In this document: positions 1 to 7,800 of the stretch, one piece after another
Position numbering within the stretch: position 1 is the stretch's first letter
Layout: every line of letters starts with the position of its first letter
NCBI RefSeq assembly: GCF_003369835.1
Contig: NZ_QPMJ01000002.1
Coordinates: 744,001-808,000, forward strand
Direction: 5' to 3'
From: Halorussus rarus
GTDB lineage: Archaea > Halobacteriota > Halobacteria > Halobacteriales > Haladaptataceae
Length of the DNA: 64,000 nucleotides
Position numbers and translations under genes: made by a program
The notes under the pieces: model-generated
Databases searched by the model: none
What the model saw: only the letters and a program-made list of their open reading frames with translations
What the model was told of the DNA's origin: nothing

Positions 1-456
1 CTTGTGCTGGACCCGGTGGTGGGTGTGCTCGTCGACGTCCAGCAGGTCGACATCGTCACTGATACCTTCGTTTTCGAGGAGCTGTGCCGTGAGGATGCGG
101 GTCTTGGTCGCCGAGGGGGCGATGGTGCAGCCGGCGAGCTGGTCGGGCGATTCGAGCGCCGCGCCGAACGCGTCCCGGAAGGTGTACACCGCGGCGGGCG
201 TCTTCTGAGTGACCGCGGCGACCGCGAGGGGTTCGACGCCCTGGCTCCGGACCGACAGCACCGCGCTCCCGCCGGCCAGGGCGAACTCGCGTCGACCCTC
301 CCCGGCCTGCTCGGCGGCGAACGGCGAGCCGTGGCCCTCCACGAACCGGACGTCGAGCCCCTCCTCGTCGTAGAAGCCCCGCTCGCGCGCGAGGAAGTAC
401 GGCGCCTGGAACCCGTTGGGTTCCCAGTTGAGCTGGAAGTCGACCTCGGTCGTCAT
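1..456 (-). CDS. NMT1/THI5-like solute-binding-fold protein, partial
   Basis: The visible N-terminal 152 residues begin MTTEVDFQLNWEPNGFQ and continue into APYFLARERGFYDEEG, the typical opening of the NMT1/THI5/SsuA periplasmic-binding fold. The 3' end lies outside the window. The protein starts directly with the first beta strand, so there is no signal peptide or lipobox, unlike exported haloarchaeal binding proteins. A GGAGG lies about 8 bases before the ATG and the start overlaps the upstream stop as ATGA, so it is translationally coupled to the gene at 453-1445. Ligand is unknown. It could be a cytoplasmic sensor, a transporter component whose permease lies outside, or an enzyme of the same fold. 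Confidence 0.75.
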   Translation of the reverse strand, partial: MTTEVDFQLNWEPNGFQAPYFLARERGFYDEEGLDVRFVEGHGSPFAAEQAGEGRREFALAGGSAVLSVRSQGVEPLAVAAVTQKTPAAVYTFRDAFGAALESPDQLAGCTIAPSATKTRILTAQLLENEGISDDVDLLDVDEHTHHRVQHK

Positions 457-1445
457 CGGCCGGCCTCCGGGACGAACGCGCCGTCGGGGATGCGCTCGAC
501 GCCGAGCGCGTCGGCGCCCGCGACGTCGCGGAGGTGGTCGAACAGCTGCTCCATCCCGGCGACGGTCTCGCGGTCCCAGTCGGCGACGACCATCTCGCGC
601 CAGCCGTCCCGGATGGCCCGCCAGGCCCGCTCGTCGTCGGTGTCCATCAGCCGGTCGCCGATCTCGGCCCAGAGCTCGTCGTCCTCGCGGAGCCTGGCGA
701 CCGCGTCGCGGTAGGCGTCCCGGAACGCGCCGACCGTCTCGGGGTGGTCGTCGAGGTACGCCTCGCTCGTGAGGAACGTCGAGACCGGGAGCCGGTCGTC
801 GGTGCCCGAGAGCCGCTGGACCAGGTCGGCCATCGGCAGCACTTCCCGGCAGTCGCCCGCCTCGGTCAGCTCGGGCACGATCTGCCAGAACTGGAGTCCG
901 GCGTCGACCTCGCCCTCCCGGAGCAGCCGGGAGAGCTCGACCTTCGAGCCGGCCTCGACCGCGGTGGCGGTGTCGGCGGGGTCGAAGTCGTGGTACTTGC
1001 GACAGGCCGCCCGGGTGAGAATCCAGTTCTTGTCGAGCCGCCGGACGACGCCGACGTCCACGTCGCGGAGGTCGTCGAGCCCCGCGACGTCCGAGTCGGG
1101 CGCGGCGACGAGCGACCCCACGGTCCGGCCGTAAGGGTGGAAGCCGACGATGGGCGCGCCCTCGGCGCGCTCCCGGGCGGTCGAAATGTAGTCGATGTCG
1201 ATGAGGTCGGCGTCGCCCTCCTGGAGCTTGGCCTCGACGGTCTCCAGTCCGTCCTCGGTCTCGTCGGAGACCAGTTCCACGTCGAGGTGGAAGCCGTGGT
1301 CGCGGTCGAGGCCGAGGCGCTTGATGGTGTACAGGAGGTAGCGCGGGCTCCCGTTGTGCTCGAACCGGGCGCGCATCACCGGCCGGTCGCCGGGGTCGCC
1401 GTGCTGCTCGTCGAGCGCGGCCTGCTTCTCGGCGATGGAGGTCAT
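453..1445 (-). CDS. SsuA/NMT1-like solute-binding-fold protein without signal peptide
   Basis: 330 residues with the two-lobed binding-protein pattern: an opening strand near residue 25 (MRARFEHNGSPRYLL), a lobe-1 segment around LIDIDYISTARERAEG, and a hinge region near DVDVGVVRRLDKNWILT. No hydrophobic leader, twin-Arg motif or lipobox is present, so it should stay in the cytoplasm. It is the middle gene of a minus-strand operon with similar proteins on either side and no permease or ATPase visible. COG0715-type proteins include nitrate, sulfonate and taurine binders and also 4,5-dihydroxyphthalate decarboxylase-like enzymes. The sequence does not decide between binding and catalysis. Confidence 0.75.
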   Translation of the reverse strand: MTSIAEKQAALDEQHGDPGDRPVMRARFEHNGSPRYLLYTIKRLGLDRDHGFHLDVELVSDETEDGLETVEAKLQEGDADLIDIDYISTARERAEGAPIVGFHPYGRTVGSLVAAPDSDVAGLDDLRDVDVGVVRRLDKNWILTRAACRKYHDFDPADTATAVEAGSKVELSRLLREGEVDAGLQFWQIVPELTEAGDCREVLPMADLVQRLSGTDDRLPVSTFLTSEAYLDDHPETVGAFRDAYRDAVARLREDDELWAEIGDRLMDTDDERAWRAIRDGWREMVVADWDRETVAGMEQLFDHLRDVAGADALGVERIPDGAFVPEAGR

Positions 1446-1512
1446 CGCTGGCCCCCTCGCACCGCGGCGGCGTGCGGTGGGACGACGGTGTCCGGTGGGG
1501 CGACCTCGCGGG

Positions 1513-2415
1513 TCACGGCCGGCCTCCCGGCGCCACGATGGACCGGATCTCGGCGTCGGCGTCGACCAGGTCGCGCTCCTTCATCCAGTCGAGGTGCTCG
1601 CGGAGCTCGTCGTAGTCGGCGAGCTCGGGCGCCTCGTACTCGGGCACGGTGATCTGGTCGCGGACCGCGTCCACGTCGACGTCCTCGAACAGGTCGGGCG
1701 CGACCGCCTCGTCCTTGCCCAGCATGTCGAGGTAGTCGTCCCGGAACTCGGCGGGGTTCTCGTTGATGTCCTCGACGGCGCGGCGATAGCCGGCCACGAA
1801 CTTCCGGAGCGCCTCCCCCGTCAGCTGCTCGCCGCCCACGATTCCCATGTGGTTCTCGAACTCCATGACGCGCTCGAAGCCCAGCTCCTCGGCCAGCGTG
1901 CTGTGGGGTTCGAGCAGCGTCGCGGCCTCGACCTCGCCGTCGCGGAGCGCCCGCAGGCGGTCGGTGGGCATCCCCTGGTGGTCGAGGGTCACGTCCTCGG
2001 GCGGCACGTGCTCCTCCAGCGCCCGGATAGCGGTGTACTCCTGGCCGGTCCGGCGGTTGACCCCGACCGGCACCCCCGCGAGGTCCGCCGGTTCCTCGAC
2101 GTCGGTGTCGGGTCGCGTGAACACGGCGTACGGCTGGTCGGCGAACGTCCCCTTGGCCACCACCTTCCCGTCGTGCATCTCCCAGGTGCGCTTGAGGCTC
2201 TCCCACTTGCAGATGGGATACAGGTCCACGTCGTAGTCGTCGGTCAGCGTCTCCTCGGCCGGGATGTACTTGCGCTCGACCTCCTCCCGGTCGCGCTCCA
2301 CGAGCTCGACCCGTAACCCCTCGTCCCCGAAGTACCCCCGCTCGCTCGCCACCCGCTGGGGCAGCATGAACGAGAACGGCAGGTGAAAGAGCCGAACGGT
2401 CGTTTGTTCGGACAT
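1513..2415 (-). CDS. Solute-binding-fold protein, first gene of a three-gene operon
   Basis: 300 residues starting MSEQTTVRLFHLPFSFMLPQ, then a GYFGDEGLRVELVE segment like the first helix-strand of NMT1/SsuA binding proteins, and a lobe-2 segment EPADLAGVPVGVNRRTGQEY. There is no export signal. It lies 67 bases ahead of the next gene of the same fold on the same strand and is divergent from a cupin gene. The intergenic region carries an AT-rich stretch suited to a promoter in each direction. Function is unknown. A tandem trio of soluble members of this fold suggests either subunits of one complex or steps in one small-molecule pathway (inference). Confidence 0.75.
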   Translation of the reverse strand: MSEQTTVRLFHLPFSFMLPQRVASERGYFGDEGLRVELVERDREEVERKYIPAEETLTDDYDVDLYPICKWESLKRTWEMHDGKVVAKGTFADQPYAVFTRPDTDVEEPADLAGVPVGVNRRTGQEYTAIRALEEHVPPEDVTLDHQGMPTDRLRALRDGEVEAATLLEPHSTLAEELGFERVMEFENHMGIVGGEQLTGEALRKFVAGYRRAVEDINENPAEFRDDYLDMLGKDEAVAPDLFEDVDVDAVRDQITVPEYEAPELADYDELREHLDWMKERDLVDADAEIRSIVAPGGRP

Positions 2416-2492
2416 CGCAACCAGCTAACGTGAGAGTCCTACTTAGGGTTTTTCGCAATTCCTTTAAGTGCATCCGTGTGATACAGCGTGGC
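2416..2492. promoter_or_regulatory. Divergent promoter region between binding-fold operon and cupin
   Basis: The 77 bases are much more AT-rich than the flanking genes. On the plus strand TTTAAG at about 2463-2468 lies about 25-30 bases before the cupin ATG at 2493, the spacing expected for an archaeal TATA box and a leaderless transcript. On the minus strand an AAAAACCCTAAGTA stretch lies about 30-45 bases before the ATG at 2415. The two promoters nearly overlap, so the cupin-side genes and the binding-fold operon may be co-regulated. Confidence 0.5.
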
Positions 2493-2834
2493 ATGGAACT
2501 GGTGAACCTGACCGCCCGAGAGACCGAGGAGGCCGTCGACGGCGTGCACTTCACCCAGCTGGCCGCGGGGGAGAACATGAGCATCCAGCACTTCCGCATC
2601 GACCCGGGGGCGACCATCCCGGAGCACACCCACGACCACGAGCAGCTGGGGTACATGACCAGCGGGGAGCTGGTGGCGACGGTGAACGGCGAGGAGCGGG
2701 TCTTCGGCCCGGACGACTCCTACTGCTTCCTGAGCGAGGAGCCCCACGCCTGCGAGAACCGGCGCGACGAGCCCGCGGTGGGCATCGGCGTCTACAGCCC
2801 GCCGCGCCGCGAGGCCGACTGGAAGGACCGATGA
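2493..2834 (+). CDS. Small single-domain cupin protein
   Basis: 113 residues, one double-stranded beta-helix. The first cupin motif is visible as PGATIPEHTHDHEQLGYMTSG (His and Glu ligands) and the second as SYCFLSEEPHACEN (His ligand), so a metal site is likely. The in-frame upstream GTG at 2430 is rejected because the promoter box lies inside that extension and the ATG at 2493 fits leaderless initiation. Divergent from the binding-fold operon and followed by a VOC protein, so it may act on or sense the same small molecule. Substrate unknown. Confidence 0.85.
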   Translation: MELVNLTARETEEAVDGVHFTQLAAGENMSIQHFRIDPGATIPEHTHDHEQLGYMTSGELVATVNGEERVFGPDDSYCFLSEEPHACENRRDEPAVGIGVYSPPRREADWKDR

Positions 2835-2892
2835 GAGCGGGGAACCGGACCGGCCGCGCGGCATCAACCGGGATGCGGGGGGAGTGGGGGCG

Positions 2893-3321
2893 ATGCGGGG
2901 CGTAGACCACATCAACGTCGACGTCGACGACCTGGCGGCATGCCTCGCGTTCTACCGGGACGCGCTCGACCTCGACCTCGTCCGACCGCCCGAGGACTTC
3001 CAGGGCGCCCACGCCATGTTCGAGGCCGGCGACACGGTGGTGACGCTAGCCGAGACCGGCCGGGCCGAGGGGTGGGACGACCGCGGGCTGGACCACCCGC
3101 TCGACAAGGCCCACGTCGCGTTCGAGACCGAACGCGGGCAGTACGAGGCGGTGATGGACGACCTCGACGACCAGTTCCCGAAGCAGGGCCCCTACGACTG
3201 GGGCGAGTTCGAGGGGTTCTACTTCCTCGACCCGGACGGGAACCTCCTGGAGGTCGTCACCTACGAGCCGCCCGAGGGAAGTCGGGACCGCCCGCTGCTG
3301 ACCCACGACGACGTGGAGTGA
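2893..3321 (+). CDS. VOC (glyoxalase/dioxygenase-like) family protein
   Basis: 142 residues with the vicinal-oxygen-chelate pattern: MRGVDHINVDVDDLAACLAF at the start (first metal-ligand His) and YFLDPDGNLLEVVTYEP near the end (Glu ligand in the last strand). VOC proteins use two beta-alpha-beta-beta-beta units to bind a divalent metal and act as lyases, isomerases, dioxygenases or resistance proteins. A GTG at 2884 is in frame, but the ATG at 2893 is preceded by GGAG at good spacing and begins exactly at the first VOC strand. It lies 58 bases after the cupin gene, likely the same transcript. Confidence 0.85.
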   Translation: MRGVDHINVDVDDLAACLAFYRDALDLDLVRPPEDFQGAHAMFEAGDTVVTLAETGRAEGWDDRGLDHPLDKAHVAFETERGQYEAVMDDLDDQFPKQGPYDWGEFEGFYFLDPDGNLLEVVTYEPPEGSRDRPLLTHDDVE

Positions 3322-3401
3322 GGTCGAGCTGACGCACTAGGGTCTGCGGTTCGGAGGTTCTGCTCCATTCGCGGTGCAAATTGCTCAGTGAACTCCGCTA
3401 G

Positions 3402-3722
3402 TCAGTCCTCACTGTCTCGAACACGGCGTTGTTTCGCTCCGGTTTGCAAACCGATAAGACTGGCTCCGAGGAGCATACTGAGTATCCCAAGGAGGATGAA
3501 CCCCAGTGCCACCGTCGCGGTGGTTGTGGTCGTGGCAAGCATGAGTTTCCCGACAACGAGAGCACCGCCAATGAGAAACAGCCCCAATCCGGCGGTCGTT
3601 ATCGGGACTGTCCAGTGCGTATATGGCATCTCAGATTCGACCACCATCTGCAGGAGGATGGCGAACGCAGGGAGTGAGAGCGCCACTAACTGGAGAATGC
3701 TGAATGCGAGTTGCCGGTCCAT
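3402..3722 (-). CDS. Small three-helix membrane protein in an AT-rich island
   Basis: 106 residues with three predicted membrane helices near 6-27, 40-63 and 70-93, a short polar N-terminus and a charged C-terminal tail (GAKQRRVRDSED). No recognised domain. Base composition of the gene and its flanks is clearly more AT-rich than the surrounding chromosome, and codon use is less GC-biased, which hints at recent acquisition. It stands alone between the VOC gene (convergent) and nurA. Function unknown. Confidence 0.65.
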   Translation of the reverse strand: MDRQLAFSILQLVALSLPAFAILLQMVVESEMPYTHWTVPITTAGLGLFLIGGALVVGKLMLATTTTTATVALGFILLGILSMLLGASLIGLQTGAKQRRVRDSED

Positions 3723-3960
3723 CGTGTCCGCAGTATCAGCGCCACGAAAATCGGTCTATCGGTCAATTCACGCTCTGCATCGAGCGACGATACCGACGCG
3801 ATTCCGAACAAAGGGAATCGTGTTATCAACTGCTGCCGGTGAAGTCTACCAGATGAGATGAGCGGAGCGATCGGTCCAACCCGCAGACTCTACGCCGAGC
3901 GGAGCGAGGCGTTTCGCCGACCGCGAGGCCTTCGGCCGAGCAGTCGGGACTTTTTCATCG

Positions 3961-4024
3961 ACGTTTTTGGTGGAGGGGTTCCCGCAGCGCCGGAGGCGCG
4001 AGGAAACCCCTCCTCGAAAAACGT
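3961..4024. repeat. Long imperfect inverted repeat with nested hairpin downstream of nurA
   Basis: The left arm (3961-3982) starts ACGTTTTTGGTGGAGGGG. The right arm (4002-4024) reads as nearly its exact reverse complement, ending GAAAAACGT. The loop contains a second stem (GCGCC/GGCGC). A further copy of the right-arm core, ACCCCTCCTCGAAAAA, follows at about 4035-4050. On the minus strand this sits just after the nurA stop and gives T-rich tracts after the stem, so it may serve as a transcription terminator. The surrounding 3723-4057 gap holds no gene that I can support. Confidence 0.6.
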
Positions 4025-4057
4025 CGGAACCGAGACCCCTCCTCGAAAAAGGTCGGT

Positions 4058-5317
4058 TCAGTAGTCCCGGCCCCACCGGACCGCGTTGTAGTTCTCGTCG
4101 AGGTCGGTGTCGAGCGAGCGCTCGAACGCCCGGACCAGCGACCCGGCGCTCCCGCGGTCGATTGCGGCGAGGTCGTCGGCCTTCGCGACCGCCTGCGGCG
4201 GGCCGCGCTGGACCGCGACCTCGCTCAGGACCTGGCGCTCGATGCGCTCGCGGGTCTCGCGGTCCGCCGTGACCGCCCGCGGGGCCTCGACCTTGAATAT
4301 CAGGTCCCGGCGGGGGTCGTACACCACGCAGAACGTGACCTGGTAGTCCTCGGGGTCGAGCTCGCGGTCGAGGTGCGGGTTGTCGGACTTGCTGAAGAAC
4401 TCGTCCATCCCGCCGGTCGAGGCGAACCAGTTGGTGAGCGTGAGTTCGTCGGTCAGGCGCTCGAACTCGCCGTCGACGAGTTCGCGGCGCTCCAGAATCT
4501 GGGCGAACAGGCCCGCGTCGTGGGCCCACGGCACCGGCCCGAAGTCGGTCTCGCGCTTGAGCGTCCGGACGACCGCCTTCGAGGAGACGTTCTTGACGAA
4601 CCCGGCGAGCGGGACCCCGCGGTCGGCGAACGCCTCGACCAGGTCGACGTAGTTGTCGAGGATCTGCTTGACGTGGGGCGACTCCTCGAACAGGTCGGTC
4701 AGCACCGAGCTCCGGTAGTACCACCGGAGCAGTCCCTTCGGGTAGATGGGGCCGTCGAGCAGCAGGAACTCCGAGACGCGGTCGGCGTGCTCGAGCGCGT
4801 GGGTGCTCTCGGCCAGGTAGAGCGCGAGCGCGTGGACCACGTCCTCCTCGTACTGGTTCTCGGGGAGGTGGGTGTGGACGATCTTCCGCCGGCTCCCGCC
4901 GTCGTAGGCCTCCCATTCGGTGCCGAACTTCTTCGAGGTGTCGTTCGAGTGGAGCGCCTTCACCACGGTCCGGCTGTCGTGGAGGTCGAGGTCCGACGGC
5001 GCGGCGCTCATCGCGGCGTGGGCCACGTCGAGCACCAGCCCGTTCTTGAACGGCCTGGGGTTGAGCGTCCCGGCGTCGAGGCCGTGGGTCGTCCCGAACG
5101 GCTCGTCCTCGAGCGCGATCTCCTCGGCGTCGACCCGACGGCGGGCCAGTTCGTCGACCGGTTCGAGGACTTTGTCGCCGTCGCCGTCCCGGAGCGGGTC
5201 GAGGAAGTGCTCCCAGACGGTCTCGGCCGAGTCCCGGTGGTCCTCGTCGTCGGCGTCGTAGTCGATGCGGTCGGCCAACCCCGCGATGCCGTCGAAGTGC
5301 ACCGGGTCCAGCGTCAT
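4058..5317 (-). CDS. nurA: DNA double-strand break repair nuclease NurA
   Basis: 419 residues matching haloarchaeal NurA. NurA is a 5'-3' nuclease that works with the HerA translocase in DNA end resection. Visible landmarks are the first acidic strand KNGLVLDVAHAAMS (Asp near 97), an acidic helix LALYLAESTHALEHADR (Glu near 170) and LLLDGPIYPKGLLRWYY (Asp near 188), the usual positions of metal ligands in this family. The ATG at 5317 is chosen because it begins the conserved N-terminus and lies about 30 bases after a TTTTTG box on the minus strand. herA is not adjacent here. The upstream in-frame extension is antisense to another gene. Confidence 0.85.
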   Translation of the reverse strand: MTLDPVHFDGIAGLADRIDYDADDEDHRDSAETVWEHFLDPLRDGDGDKVLEPVDELARRRVDAEEIALEDEPFGTTHGLDAGTLNPRPFKNGLVLDVAHAAMSAAPSDLDLHDSRTVVKALHSNDTSKKFGTEWEAYDGGSRRKIVHTHLPENQYEEDVVHALALYLAESTHALEHADRVSEFLLLDGPIYPKGLLRWYYRSSVLTDLFEESPHVKQILDNYVDLVEAFADRGVPLAGFVKNVSSKAVVRTLKRETDFGPVPWAHDAGLFAQILERRELVDGEFERLTDELTLTNWFASTGGMDEFFSKSDNPHLDRELDPEDYQVTFCVVYDPRRDLIFKVEAPRAVTADRETRERIERQVLSEVAVQRGPPQAVAKADDLAAIDRGSAGSLVRAFERSLDTDLDENYNAVRWGRDY

Positions 5318-5342
5318 ACCAACCGGATGCGGACCCACCGCC

Positions 5343-5371
5343 AAAAACCCCGCCGTTCGGACGGGGTTTTT
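5343..5371. promoter_or_regulatory. Palindromic divergent promoter shared by nurA and the next gene
   Basis: AAAAACCCCG at 5343-5352 is the exact reverse complement of CGGGGTTTTT at 5362-5371. Each arm presents a GGGGTTTTTG box about 26-30 bases upstream of a start codon: nurA at 5317 on the minus strand and the gene at 5397 on the plus strand. The simplest reading is two mirror-image BRE/TATA elements giving two leaderless transcripts. It could also form a hairpin in DNA or RNA. Confidence 0.55.
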
Positions 5372-5396
5372 GAGGTCCGGTCCCGTATCGCCGCCC

Positions 5397-5882
5397 ATGA
5401 CCCGATTCGACGCCGCGACGCCCGAGGAGCGCCGGAAGCTCTTCGCCGAGGCGATCGCGGCCCACCGCGAGCGCGGCAGTCCGTTCGCCACCTTCGAGGC
5501 CGACGCCGACGCGTCGGCGCTGGCGGCCGAAGCGGACGCGAGCGACGAGGAGAACGGCGATGCGGGCGAAAGCGCCGGCGCCGGCCCCGGCGGCACTGCC
5601 GACGCCGACGACCCAGAGGCGCTGCCGCCGTGGGTGCAGTTCGGCGACGGCGTCCTCAACCTCGACTGCACCGAGGACGAGCTCGACGAGCTCAAGTCGG
5701 TGCTCGGCGAGTTCCCGGCGTTCAAGATCGACGACATCACCCGGCCCGAGGAGGCCGAGGGGGTCAACGTCCGGGTGTCGGCGCTGGCCGACCCCAACCG
5801 GGTCGCCCAGTGCGTCGACCGCGTGTTCCGCGAGGTGTACGGCCAGCCCGAGTCGTTCCGAGCGTGGGTCGCCGCGGTCTGA
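5397..5882 (+). CDS. Conserved-looking haloarchaeal protein, function unknown
   Basis: 161 residues in two parts: an N-terminal helical segment (TPEERRKLFAEAIAAHRERG) and a C-terminal alpha/beta domain from about 78 (LPPWVQFGDGVLNLDC to RAWVAAV), joined by a low-complexity acidic Ala/Gly/Asp linker at about 35-75. No catalytic motif is seen. It is divergent from nurA across a palindromic promoter, so it may be co-expressed with DNA repair genes (inference). The ATG lies about 26 bases after the TTTTTGA box, consistent with leaderless translation. Confidence 0.7.
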   Translation: MTRFDAATPEERRKLFAEAIAAHRERGSPFATFEADADASALAAEADASDEENGDAGESAGAGPGGTADADDPEALPPWVQFGDGVLNLDCTEDELDELKSVLGEFPAFKIDDITRPEEAEGVNVRVSALADPNRVAQCVDRVFREVYGQPESFRAWVAAV

Positions 5883-5961
5883 AGCGACGAGGCCGGGCGG
5901 GCGCCGTGGGGCCGCAGGTCGGCGCCGCGGGCCATCGATCCCCGGACGGGCCGTAGCGGCC

Positions 5962-6192
5962 CTAGTCCAGGTGGACGTACGTCCGGGTCGTCCCGACGCC
6001 CTCGATCCCGTGGATACCGCCGGTGACCGTCTTCTGGAGGTCCCGGACCGTCTCGCCCTCGATCTCCGCGATGACGTCGTAGTCCCCCGAGACCACGCGG
6101 GCCGACGACACCCCCGGTACGTCGCGGATGGCGGCGGCGGCGTCCGCCGAGGCACCCGCGCCCGTGATTATCGCGACGTAGGCACGAACCAT
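5962..6192 (-). CDS. Stand-alone Lrp/AsnC ligand-binding (RAM) domain protein
   Basis: 76 residues forming one alpha/beta RAM domain: MVRAYVAIITGAGAS, then DVPGVSSARVVSGDYDVIAEIEG, then GIEGVGTTRTYVHLD. The beta-alpha-beta with the GDYDVIAEIEG strand is the signature of Lrp/AsnC effector domains. The DNA-binding helix-turn-helix is absent. Such single-domain proteins form dimers or octamers that bind amino acids and can modulate full-length Lrp proteins. It is convergent with the gene at 5397 and divergent from the HTH-10 regulator. Confidence 0.88.
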   Translation of the reverse strand: MVRAYVAIITGAGASADAAAAIRDVPGVSSARVVSGDYDVIAEIEGETVRDLQKTVTGGIHGIEGVGTTRTYVHLD

Positions 6193-6321
6193 ACCCCCGA
6201 TACGCCGGGCGCCCCCAAAGCCTTACTGCCGGCCGATCGAGCCGGCGTCACAGCCGCCGACCGGGTCGCCGCACCGCCGGCCCGCCACACGAGGTTTCCG
6301 TCTCGGGACGCAACCGTGAAC

Positions 6322-6969
6322 ATGAGCCTCGTCGTGGAGTTCTCGGTTCCGACCGACGAGTTCGCGCTCGGGCACGCGCTCGACGCGGCGCCGGGGGTGC
6401 AGGTCGAGGTCGACCGCCTCGCCACCCACAGCAGGGAGTGGGTGATGCCGTTCGTCTGGGCGACGGGCGGCGACCTCGACGCGTTCGAGGGCGCGCTGGC
6501 GGACGACGAGACGGTCGCGAACGCCGAGACGCTCGACCGCCTCGGCGAGACCGCGCTCTACATGATCGAGTGGAACGAGTCGGTCGAGCGACTCGTCGAC
6601 GCGATGGTCGACGAGCACGCCACCGTGCAGGACGCCGTCGCCGACGACGAGTGGTTCCTCAAGGTCCGGTTCGTCGACGACGACAAGCTCTCGTCGTTCC
6701 GCGACACCTTCGAGTCGAACTTCGAACTGGTCCGGAAGCGCCGGACGAACGAGCCCAGACGCGCCGATTTCGGCCTGACGCCCGAGCAGCGCGAGGCGCT
6801 GGTGGTCGCGTCGGAGCTGGGCTACTTCGCGGTGCCCCGCGAGGCCACCGTCGAGGACATCGCCGACCGGCTCGACATCTCGACGAACTCGGTCTCCCAG
6901 CGCCTCCGCCGGGCCCACGACGCGCTCGTCCGCAACACCCTGCTCGTCGACGGCAGCCGACGGGGATGA
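6322..6969 (+). CDS. HTH-10 (Bat-like) transcriptional regulator
   Basis: 215 residues. The N-terminal region (about 1-150) resembles the ligand-sensing part found in haloarchaeal bacterio-opsin-activator-like regulators. The C-terminal HTH-10 domain reads LTPEQREALVVASELGYFAV, then VEDIADRLDISTNSVSQRL and RRAHDALVRNTL. The GYF-(V)PR spacing before the recognition helix is diagnostic of the family. Followed 175 bases later by a second protein of the same architecture, suggesting an ancient duplication. Target genes are not evident. Confidence 0.88.
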   Translation: MSLVVEFSVPTDEFALGHALDAAPGVQVEVDRLATHSREWVMPFVWATGGDLDAFEGALADDETVANAETLDRLGETALYMIEWNESVERLVDAMVDEHATVQDAVADDEWFLKVRFVDDDKLSSFRDTFESNFELVRKRRTNEPRRADFGLTPEQREALVVASELGYFAVPREATVEDIADRLDISTNSVSQRLRRAHDALVRNTLLVDGSRRG

Positions 6970-7021
6970 GCGTCGGCGGTCGGGGACCGGGAGAAACGTC
7001 GACGGCCGGCGACGGGGCTGC

Positions 7022-7074
7022 ATTAATATCGAGGCCGAGGCCTTATGCTGGCGTTCTGATTATCGTGGCACGAT
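7022..7074 (+). promoter_or_regulatory. Promoter and palindrome ahead of second HTH-10 gene
   Basis: CATTAATATC at about 7021-7030 is the most TATA-like element here. A perfect palindrome ATCGTGGCACGAT (6-base arms, one central G) lies at 7062-7074, inside an AT-richer stretch and about 70 bases before the start codon at 7144. It could be an operator for the regulator it precedes or part of a 5' leader hairpin. Confidence 0.4.
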
Positions 7075-7143
7075 GCGAACGATGGCAGCAGACACGGCGC
7101 GGACGGCGGGTCGACGTGCGACGGGGGGAGGACACGCCGACGG

Positions 7144-7800
7144 ATGGGGGTAGCCACCGCCTTCGAGATCGAGGTGCCCGCGTCGGCGCTCGCGCTCGGG
7201 GAGACCTTCGAGCGCGCGCCCGGCGCGACGGTCAGGCTCGAGCGCACGGTCGGTCAGGCCGGCGACACGGCCGTGCCGTTCGCGTGGATCTCCGGCCTCG
7301 ACTTCGACCGGCTCCCCGACCTGCTCGCGGCCGACCCGTCGGTCGCCGGGGCCAGACGGCTCGGCGCCGACGACGACGCCGAACTGTTCGAGATCGAGTT
7401 CGACGCCGGCATCTGTCGGTTCGCCGAGGCCGTCTTCGCCCGCGACGGGGCGGTGCTCCGGGCGTCCGCGACCGGCGGCGTCTGGACGCTCCAGCTCCGG
7501 TTCGCCGACCACGACGACGTGAGCGAGGTGTTCGACGAGGAGTTCCGCCGGGAGTTCGACGCGACCATCACCCGGCTCCACCGGACCAGCGACGCGCCCG
7601 CGGTCGGGACCGGCGTGACCGACAAGCAGCGCGACGCGCTGGAGACCGCCTTCCGGGGAGGGTACTACGACGTGCCCCGAGACATCGACCTCGAGGGCGT
7701 CGGCGAGCGGCTCGGCATCTCCCGGCAGGCGGTCTCCGAGCGGCTCCGCCGCGGCCACGAGCTGCTGGTCGCGGGCTTCCTCGGGAAGCGCGACGAGTGA
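7144..7800 (+). CDS. HTH-10 (Bat-like) transcriptional regulator
   Basis: 218 residues with the same layout as the protein at 6322-6969: an N-terminal sensory half starting MGVATAFEIEVPASALALGE and a C-terminal HTH-10 domain with TDKQRDALETAFRGGYYDV, LEGVGERLGISRQAVSERLR and RGHELLVAGFLGKRDE. The aligned opening strands (EFSVPTDEFALGHALDAAPG against EIEVPASALALGETFERAPG) support a tandem duplication. It has its own AT-rich upstream region, so it is probably transcribed separately. Confidence 0.87.
   Translation: MGVATAFEIEVPASALALGETFERAPGATVRLERTVGQAGDTAVPFAWISGLDFDRLPDLLAADPSVAGARRLGADDDAELFEIEFDAGICRFAEAVFARDGAVLRASATGGVWTLQLRFADHDDVSEVFDEEFRREFDATITRLHRTSDAPAVGTGVTDKQRDALETAFRGGYYDVPRDIDLEGVGERLGISRQAVSERLRRGHELLVAGFLGKRDE

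Noticed and set aside
3846-6155. 769-codon minus-strand frame across nurA and neighbours
   Set aside because: Extremely Arg/Pro-rich with no recognizable domain, overlapping three better-supported genes.
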